Positions 57,901-64,000 of a DNA stretch of 64,000 nt are shown here, piece after piece; position 1 is the first letter of the stretch, and every line of letters begins with the position of its first letter. Origin of the DNA: Corythucha ciliata (taxonomy: Eukaryota; Arthropoda; Insecta; Hemiptera; Tingidae); assembly GCA_038030265.1 (NCBI GenBank), contig CM075941.1, forward strand, positions 9,424,001-9,488,000, read 5' to 3'. Made by a program: the position numbers and the translations under genes. A model generated the notes under the pieces. That model was not told the origin of the DNA. It saw only the letters and a list, made by a program, of their open reading frames with translations, and searched no databases.

Positions 57901-59219
57901 TCGGGCTCAGCCCGATCGCCCACCCCCTGTATCCGCCCCTGCGCTAGCGTGCTCGTGCTTAAAAGCTGTCATAGTGCTTTGAGTGATCGTCACCCCTCCC
58001 TCCCCCATTTCAGGGTCATTATCATGCTCGTTATTTGATAATGTAATTACTTCCAGCGCGAATTTAAGGTTTTCGACCATGGACATCGCGTTGCTTAGTT
58101 CAATTTGCGTTTCTTTATGCTTTTGGTTTTCAAGATGCATTTGATGACGGAAGCTCTTTTCTTGTAAGCTCAATTTTTTTTCAAGCGTCTGCAAAAAATA
58201 AAAAAATTCACTTCGAATAATGAAACAATAGCGTAATAGGTAATTAATGAATCTTTTCATGTTACAATGAACGCTAACAATTATTTTCTCCCTTTGCTCC
58301 TTGACGTAGGCTTCAGTTTCATCCAGTTTCTGTCTCAGCCTTTCTCTCTCCCCCAATTGTTTGTCACGAGCCAACGCCAACAAATGCGAGTGCTGTTCTC
58401 GCAAATTAAAAAGCTCCGCGTCTCTTTGTTTGATCTTGTTTTCGAGGTCTCGATAAGACGTTTTCAGCTGCAGAGAGAAACCGGTATAAGGTGCAGCTGA
58501 GCGGTGGACGAGATTGACTATTGTAGAGGGGAAACGAACTTGCTTAAATTTTATATTCATTATTCTCAATTCTTCGGAATGAGATTTGATTAACTGAGGA
58601 AGTTGATCTTTCGAGCCTTCAAATTTTTTTAGGGCGTTGTCCTGTCTTTTTTGTAATGTTTTTAGCGTTTTGTTTTCTGCTGTAAGCTCCTTGAATAAAA
58701 AAACAAGGCAAAATTTATTTTTTTGTGATTTAAAAATAAGTTTTATTGAAACATAATTTTTACTTCTATTTTTTGCGTTAGCTCGGCTATTTGATTTTGA
58801 AGTTGCTTGAATCTCAGTAGTTTAGCCGACATGATTCTTTGAGTGAATAAACTCACGTTGTTTTTGTCCGAGTTAACTGGTTGATAACTGCCACCGATAT
58901 TCTGCCTTTTGTTGTACGGACTAGGACCTAAAGAACTCTATTGTTTAGCTTGATAGCGCCAGTTTAAAAACATTTACCAGTTGGTCGAGAAGAGGCTTTT
59001 CTCGGAGGATTGCGGAAGGAGAAATTTCCTCTGAAGGATATTCTATTGCTGTCAACCAACGTTCAGTGTTATCAACATTTTATTGCATTAAAAAAAATCA
59101 ATTAGACAATAATATTACTCTGAATTTCTATCGCCATTCTTGGGAGATTCAATTTCTTCACCCACAATGATACTAAAAGTTGGATTTTCACACGAATCAT
59201 CCTTAGCCATTGTTGACAT
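47907..59219 (-). CDS. LCA5-like: Lebercilin (LCA5)-like ciliary coiled-coil protein
   Basis: Eight coding exons on the minus strand: 59219-59119, 59048-58978, 58927-58764, 58689-58540, 58467-58279, 58188-58051, 49484-49296, 48941-47907. Every junction is GT-AG and phases agree, giving 678 residues, close to the vertebrate protein (just under 700). Residues about 83-271 are the lebercilin-type coiled coil: TQRIMSAKLLRFKQLQNQIA, AENKTLKTLQKRQDNALKKF, LENKIKQRDAELFNLREQHS, ERERLRQKLDETEAYVKEQR. Lebercilin links to intraflagellar transport at the ciliary base and axoneme, so in an insect this would act in sensory neurons or sperm. The start ATG at 59219 has a second in-frame ATG three codons on. 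The intron between exons 6 and 7 is 8.6 kb and full of transposons; other introns there are 50-91 bases. The donor of exon 5 (ATT|gttagc) is the least certain junction. Confidence 0.88.
48942..49295 (-). other. Intron 7 of the lebercilin-like gene
   Basis: A/T-rich; contains no recognised feature. Donor TTC|gttagt at 49295 and acceptor tttgtag at 48942-48944. Confidence 0.5.
49485..49949 (-). other. Start of the transposon-free edge of intron 6 (3' side)
   Basis: Unique-looking sequence between exon 7 and the R1-like LINE. The exon 7 acceptor (GATCCCCAG) has a modest pyrimidine tract. Part of 49690-49950 could be the 3' untranslated region of the LINE. Confidence 0.35.
49950..52015 (-). mobile_element. 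R1-like LINE, truncated and degenerate
   Basis: The minus strand encodes pieces of an R1-type ORF2 in several frames. Linker parts lie at 51998-51520. RT lies at 51378-50869 (ALVRLLLKSPDRDPTHPGSY, RPISLLP, CPQGSVL); the catalytic box is not found, so part of RT is deleted or scrambled. Then come LARAYRTVSSDALQILLGT (50500) and a C-terminal knuckle (CGEEEETAEHVLCTC, about 50015-50060). It lies in intron 6 of the lebercilin-like gene in the same orientation. It is 5'-truncated before the endonuclease. A C run marks the edge at 52000-52012. Markedly GC-rich compared with its surroundings. Confidence 0.8.
52190..52960. repeat. Family B array (AAACTGACCATTCGCG type)
   Basis: Degenerate repeats of about 26-30 bases, such as GGCAAAACTGACGATTCGCG and GTCAAACTGACC, as at 34320-34690. 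Some units are reversed in order. The open frames here are read through the array and are not genes. Confidence 0.6.
53230..53612 (-). mobile_element. Family A element with end module, reverse copy
   Basis: Reverse family A phrases from 53262 to 53440, then the module in reverse (GGGCTGAAAATCGTCGAAAA, CTCCTTTTCACGTACC, CATGAACCTAAAACTCATTT) to about 53612. It shows the module without the insertion present at 29544. It lies within intron 6 of the lebercilin-like gene. Confidence 0.6.
53613..53949. other. No feature recognised
   Basis: Intronic unique-looking sequence; no frame or repeat. Confidence 0.3.
53950..54595 (-). repeat. Family A array, reverse copy collinear with 184-600
   Basis: The phrase order GCGATTTTTTCACTTTCTGG, TACCTTTAGAAGCTGCGAA, TTTTTCCTCACTTCAGCGA, TTCTCAATTTCATCGGTG matches 320-440 (GCGATTTTTTGCGCTTTCTGG, TATCTTCAGAAGCCGCGAA, TTTTTCCTCACTTCAGCAC, TTCTCAAGTTTACCGGTG). 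The spacers are conserved as well as the repeat. Confidence 0.7.
54596..54849. other. Unique-looking intronic sequence
   Basis: Contains a short frame (54667-54852) without recognised content. Ends just before the end module. Confidence 0.3.
54850..56410 (+). mobile_element. Family A element with end module, long forward copy
   Basis: The end module (54880-55010: ATACGTGAAAACGAGTTTTT, TTGGCTCCTTTCGACGATTT, GGTGATCAGCAAGGAGTG) is followed by family A to 56330 and a CATTTTTTCTCGTCCACC stretch at 56360. From 55430 onward it is collinear with 600-1450, including the final TTTTTTCTCGTCCGTC there. Together with the module this suggests an element of about 1.5 kb, defined at both sides. Confidence 0.65.
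56411..56753. other. Unique-looking intronic sequence
   Basis: No supported feature. A short GC-rich end-like phrase (GGCGCCCCTGCTGG) is at 56421-56435. Confidence 0.3.
56754..57675 (+). mobile_element. Solo LTR with internal minisatellite
   Basis: Begins TGTGACGT and ends ACGTTACA (imperfect inverted tips, TG..CA), flanked by GGTT on both sides (56750-56753 and 57676-57679), consistent with a 4-bp duplication. Inside: a GA repeat (56776-56790), TATA-like TTAAATAG at 56881, the 43-bp minisatellite, and AATAAA at 57514. No partner LTR or coding region is in the window. A solo LTR from LTR-LTR recombination is the simplest reading; a 4-bp match alone is weak, so this is an inference. Confidence 0.6.
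57034..57290 (+). repeat. 43-bp minisatellite, six copies
   Basis: The phrase GTGGTGCCTCATCCGAGG starts at 57041, 57084, 57127, 57170, 57213 and 57256, spacing exactly 43. The units differ by only one or two bases. Because 43 is not a multiple of three, all three forward frames stay open through the array, producing three overlapping frames of 43-residue period; none has independent support as a protein. Confidence 0.95.
57676..58050. mobile_element. Intronic transposon end next to exon 6
   Basis: 57845-57945 is GC-rich: a G run, GGCCCTTCGG / CCGAAGGGCC words and, on the minus strand, CAGGGGCGGATACAGGGGGT. This matches the end style of other DNA elements here. It stands about 110 bases from the donor of exon 6 (58050). 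57680-57840 shows nothing recognisable. Confidence 0.45.
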
Positions 59220-60266
59220 AGTGCGACGTTGAGCCAGTATAAACCAAGCAGAGATATTATATTCGAATTGCCGCCCTCATTTTTTAATGTTACCTTATCC
59301 GAAAAACATTATACGATGTTGAAACCTGTTCCAAAAAAGAAAGGATTTTTCGACACAATGTTTACAATGCTGTTTTTTTCTAACTTAAAGCTGTCCTTAG
59401 ACTAGATTGGTGCACTATACACATTCGCTTAAATTACGTTGGTTTCCATTCAAGCTTTCTCATCAGTAAAAATTCATAATTTTATTGCCCTTCTCATCAA
59501 TTAGTCCCCTCCACCATGTACCACTTTTATTCCGAATACGTTTCCTTTCTATAATGTCCTCACTCTTCCCCCTTCATGAATGATACTCCCTGGATCAGTG
59601 TCAACAACAACTTCTGACCACCTCCCCCCTCACTTTCATAAACTTAGAAGCATTAAACGAATGCCAGGGAATGCTGTCAATAATAATTAAGAAAAAGGTG
59701 CTTCGAAAGGTCCGGTTCTCTTAGTACAATTATTGTTATTGTGTGCCAACAAATAGTTTTCATTCTCACCCTTTCGATCAGTCCGAACTTTTCGCCAATA
59801 AGTTTTCAACGAGCGCTCCTCGAAGAAATGATTCCTTAGCTCCTTTGGTCATTCGTTCTAAAAAGAAAAAATTGAAGAGAAATTGAAAAGAAAACGCTAA
59901 GCCTAAAAACAAGTAAAAAGAAGAAAGTAACACAAATTGAAAAAAAAAACAGTAGGATTCCGTGATCCTTTGAAACCTTCTCCCTCGTTTATAGCAACAT
60001 TGCATAGCAACCGGCTTTAACAAGCACGCTTTTGTTAGCTCAGTTTAATCAATTTCTAGATCACGCATATTATTAATCTTCCAACGTCAATTCATTAGGC
60101 ATGACAATTTCTCCACCTTGAAATATCTTTCAAAATTAAAAGAAGAAAGGCGTTGAAACTTCATTTTGAAGATGTTTTTTCTTCTTTCACCTCTTTGCCT
60201 TTGGAAACAGTAAATAGTGATACATAGTTAAAGACATTTTGGAAGGTTTGAGCCAGGGCTGTATTT
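59220..60266. other. Upstream of the lebercilin-like gene; no feature recognised
   Basis: A/T-rich unique sequence that should contain the promoter and 5' untranslated region on the minus strand. No TATA box or known element could be assigned. The frame at 59778-60023 has no recognised content. Confidence 0.35.
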
Positions 60267-60274
60267 ACTGCAGT

Positions 60275-63200
60275 TTGGGGTGGGCAAGATGCTTGAGTAT
60301 TTAAAATACTTTGTATTTTAAATACAAAATACGTATTTTGTAAATGTATTTAAATACTTTTGGAAAAGTATTTTTATTTCTGTATTTAAAATACATTTTT
60401 GAAAGCATTTTGGGCTTTGTATTTGAAATGCATTTTCATAGTATTTTGTATTTCACACTCAACGAAAATACAAATACAAATACAAAAACTTTCAATTTCA
60501 ACGTTCTTTAGTGTCCACTTCTTCGCCACCATTCACCAGTATAACCTAACTTAGTGAAACCATATTTGGCACAAAAACCCGGTGTAATAACAGCCTTCGA
60601 TTGACGTTTTCATTTTTCGAAAAAGTGAAGAGGGAAGGGTAGTCATGGTGGGAGGTGGAAGTTCCGAATTCCTTGTGAGCACAACTGCCGCAAAAATGAT
60701 GCTAGCCGATGGAAACTTGGCACAAAAATGGATCATACAGAGCCCTAGCCTACAAGTATACACAAAGCTGTACAAGTAAACAAAACTCGTGGCAATTATT
60801 GCGAAAAACAACGCTAATTCGAGTTTAAACTGGACCAAAATGGCAAATTCACAACTCAAATGGCGAAAAATCGCCTATAAATAAAAAAAAAGAGAATAAA
60901 TAATGTGCTAATTCGCTGCAAAATTATCAGAAAACGCTATTTCACAGCTGAAATGAAGAAAAATCAATAATTCACGGCTGAAATTGAGAAAACGAAAATC
61001 TGTATAGCTTCTGAAAGAATCGAGGCTCAAACTGAGAAACAGCGCTAATCCGTGGAAAAAAATGGCTCACGCGGGCTAAAACCTAAAAAAACTACGCGGC
61101 TAGAATTGACAAAAATATTAATTAGCGGGGCCAACTTTAAGAAAAACACTAATTTTCAACTCAAACTGAGAAAAAAGTGCTAATTGGCTGCTAAAAAATG
61201 GCTAAACTGCAGCTGAAAATGAGGAAAACGCCAAATCGTGGCTAAAATGGAGGAAAATCGCCAATACAAACGAAAGAATCCCTACTGCACTGCTAAAATT
61301 GATTAAAAGCGCTAACCCGTGGCCAAAATTGGTTAAAGTTGTAACGTGCCAACAGCGAACAAAATAACAAATATTATGTTAAAAAAACAACATAAGTCAG
61401 TTTGATCGCGAGTTCGTACTTTCCCAATTTTTCATTGTCGTTATAGAAAAGATCTCTAAATTTTTCGTTGGCCGTTATTTTGTATACCGAAGAGAGCGCG
61501 ACCCACAAAGTCACTAAACCTTGAAAAATTGACAAAACGCAAATGCGTAGATTGTTCCAGGCTAAAACTAAACAATAAACGCTAATCCATAGCAAAACTT
61601 TAAGGAAAAACGCCAACGTGGGACTGAAGTGTAAAAAAAAAAACAGCTAATATTGAAAAATTCACTATAATTAGCCTGTCATAAATAAATAAAAACTTTC
61701 GTTTTCAGCTCAAATTGGGAAAAAGTTTTATTCCCGGCTGAAATTTGAGGAAATCACGAATTCGTGGCTGAAAAATTAAGGTAATTCGCGAATTCACAGA
61801 TTATAGAAACGCTTCAAAGCAGCTAAAGTTGAAAAAAACGCGAATGTACGGCTAAAATTGAGGAAAATAATCGCGGATAAAGTGTGTTGGAATTTCTAAT
61901 TCCGCCTTCTGACAACAACTTTGTGGCTAAAATTGAGGTAAACGGCAAATTCATGGTTATAAGTAAAAGAAAAAACACTGATTCACGGCTAGAACTGAGA
62001 TGAAGCCCTATTCTACATATAATTAAAATTAGAAAAAATTACTAATGCGGTGCCAAAATGTAAAAGAACCCGCCAATTTGCGGCTAATATAGAGAAAATC
62101 AGTAATTATTGTGGCTAGAATAAAGAGAAAAGTTAATTTTCAGCCTAAATTGAAATAAAAAGTGCTAATTCACTGTCAAAAATGTAAGAATTGCCGATTT
62201 GAAGTAAAAATATGGGAAAACGCCAATTCGTGGGTAAAATGAACAACATTCGCTAATACACGGGCTAGAAATAGCTACTGCACTGCTAAAAGTACGAAAA
62301 AGCGCTAATTTTGCGGCTAAAATTGAGACAAATTTAAATTTGCGTCAAAAATTGGAAATACGTTAATTCGCGGCTTACTCGGGAGACTTTGAGGCTAAAA
62401 TTGAGAAAAAGCGCTAATTTATGGCTATGAGTGAAAAACTCGCAAATTCGCGGCTATAAAACTGAGACGAAATCGCTATTCCGCAGTGTATGGTTACGGT
62501 GAACCAAAAATTGCTAATTTGTGGTAAACATTTCGAGAATTTTACGGCTAATATTGAGTAATTTTCAGCTCATACTGAGTAAACCGCTAGAAAAAATCGC
62601 TAATTTGCAGTTAAAATTGTGGAAAACGCCAACTCGAGGAAAGTTAAAGAAACATCGCTGATTCACAGGATACCAAATCTACTTTGCTGCTAAAGTTGGG
62701 GAAAAGCGCATATTTATGTCTTTATGGGGTCTTTATGTCTTGGGGGGGGGGGGTGTGAGGGATTACCCCGCTAATCAGTTGCTAAAATGACAAAAAGCAC
62801 TCATTCGTTGCTAAAATGGAGAAATTCGCAGTTTAAACTTGGCATAAGCGCTGTTTAGCGGATAGACTATGGAAATAGCGGTAATTTGCCTACAATATAT
62901 GGAAAAGGCCATGGCTAAAATTAGGAAAAGGCCTTAGAGGTTACCAATAGAGGTTTTATCCATAGTTAGAGACTTTTAGGGGCCTCTTGAAGATTTCCGC
63001 CCCGGGCCCCGATATAGGTCCACCAGTGACCTCACCTCCTTTTTAGCTCACGATCCACCAGTGCTCGCCGGTTCTGTACTAAATACTTCGTGACAACTTG
63101 CCTACTTTTCTTTGCGCATCGCGGCGCGGCGCCATTTCGCGCTGCTACATTTTGTCAACTTGTCTATTGAAGGACCTGATATTTTTTAATTATTTATTTT

Positions 63201-63381
63201 TCGTGTATTTCGCACTATCTGCCGTCGAAATCGAATTTTAGAAAAGTATTTTAAATTGTATTTGTACTTTATTCAAAGTACAATTCAAAAAGTATTTGTA
63301 TTTCAGTATTTAAAATACATTTTTAAAGTATTTTGGGCTTTGTATTTAAAATACATTTTCAAAGTATTTTGCCCACCCCTG
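60275..63381. mobile_element. hAT-like non-autonomous element, copy 2 (3.1 kb)
   Basis: Left end TTGGGGTGGGCAAGAT (first two bases changed from CA), right end GCCCACCCCTG. Perfect 8-bp duplication ACTGCAGT (60267-60274 and 63382-63389). The whole body follows copy 1 at 23335-26482 in the same order with scattered substitutions and small indels, including the family A array (60800-62960), the G run at 62742-62752 and the GC-rich piece at 62990-63020. No transposase frame. Confidence 0.9.
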
Positions 63382-63389
63382 ACTGCAGT

Positions 63390-64000
63390 TGGGGCTCCTG
63401 GCCCGGGGTTGACACTGGGCCCCCTCGAGGGGAGTGGGGAAGCTCACTTTCTTTCCCGTATTTAGGGTTGCCAAGTGTCAGAGGGATGAAATGATGAAAT
63501 TGGGACAACTCACTCCTTCCAAAGTCGTTGTGAGGGGGGGGGGGTGACCAGTCTCATGTACAAACGAACAATTATTAGGAGGTCTGTTCAAGCAAGGTGT
63601 TCGTAGCACATCAGTTGCCAAGAGACTGACCAATAAAATTTAAGTTGACAACATACATAATATAATGTTATTGGCTGGGTCCCGCCAATATCATCACATC
63701 GCCATGTCGTTGATTCATGTCCCGAATTTCAAGAGGTTGAGCGATGAAAGAAAATCGCCCAGGCAGACCCTCATCTAGCGGAATGAGACCAGTGGCGTAG
63801 GTAGGAATATGTCCTAGGGGGGGGGGGATCAGATTGAAATCTCTTTAGAGGGAGGGCAGTGTTGTATTTTCTATGAAGTAACGAAATCAATTAAAAAAGA
63901 AGGGATACAATAATCTCCCCATTACTCCTTCTCAACGATTTTCTATAAAATGTAGTCGCTAAGGTAGCTAGGTTGCCGTCTGATTCGATTAGAACGGCGA
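63390..64000. other. Transposon debris
   Basis: 63590-63690 is a diverged relative of the palindromic MITE at 8926-9026. 63792-63845 is a DNA-element end (CCAGTGGCGTAGGTAGGAAT and a G run) matching, in reverse, 26985-27036. The partner end probably lies to the right of the window. No gene. Confidence 0.45.

Overview
The window looks like nuclear DNA of an arthropod, most likely an insect. It has intron-split genes with GT-AG junctions, non-LTR elements of the Jockey, LOA-like and R1-like types, Ty3/gypsy LTR elements, and hAT-, CACTA- and piggyBac-type DNA elements. I cannot name the species. Most of the 64 kb is transposon-derived, with several insertions nested three or four deep. Much of it is filled by degenerate arrays built on a roughly 28-30 bp motif of the type GCTAATTCGCGGC..AAAATTGAG.

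Host genes. (1) The 3' part of a DnaJ-family gene resembling DNAJC4 lies on + at 1943-2829 (three exons: HPDK end of the J-domain, one membrane segment, basic tail). Its 5' exon is not visible. (2) A complete eight-exon lebercilin (LCA5)-like gene lies on - between 59219 and 47907. All junction phases agree and they give 678 residues. Its 8.6 kb intron holds an R1-like LINE, a solo LTR with a 43-bp minisatellite, and satellite-type repeats. (3) Three weaker exon candidates on + (6630-6675, 8098-8376, 32822-33028) have compatible phases and may be one unrecognised Ser/Thr-rich gene. A separate candidate first exon is at 27123-27244.

Mobile DNA, left to right. A 5'-truncated LINE with RNase H (4262-5455, -). 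Palindromic MITEs (7271-7538, 8926-9026, 10444-10587). A LOA-like LINE (11690-17985, +) split by a Ty3/gypsy element (12317-16696, -, TSD AGTCC), itself hit by a hAT-type MITE (12652-13822, TSD GTTACAGG). Two 3.1-kb hAT-like non-autonomous twins (23335-26482 and 60275-63381) filled with the GCTAATTCGCGGC-type array. A further hAT-type element (29544-32251, TSD CTTTCAAC). A 20-bp satellite (35080-47130) split by a Ty3/gypsy element (35880-46048, TSD GAGAC), whose pol region is split by a CACTA-like element (38943-44265, TSD AA), which in turn holds an apparently intact Jockey-type LINE (38972-43169, 11-bp TSD).

The main biological reading is not a new gene system. The repeats that look like simple satellites behave as the body of a transposon family: distant copies stay collinear over hundreds of bases, share a non-repetitive end module, and occur inside bounded elements with target-site duplications.
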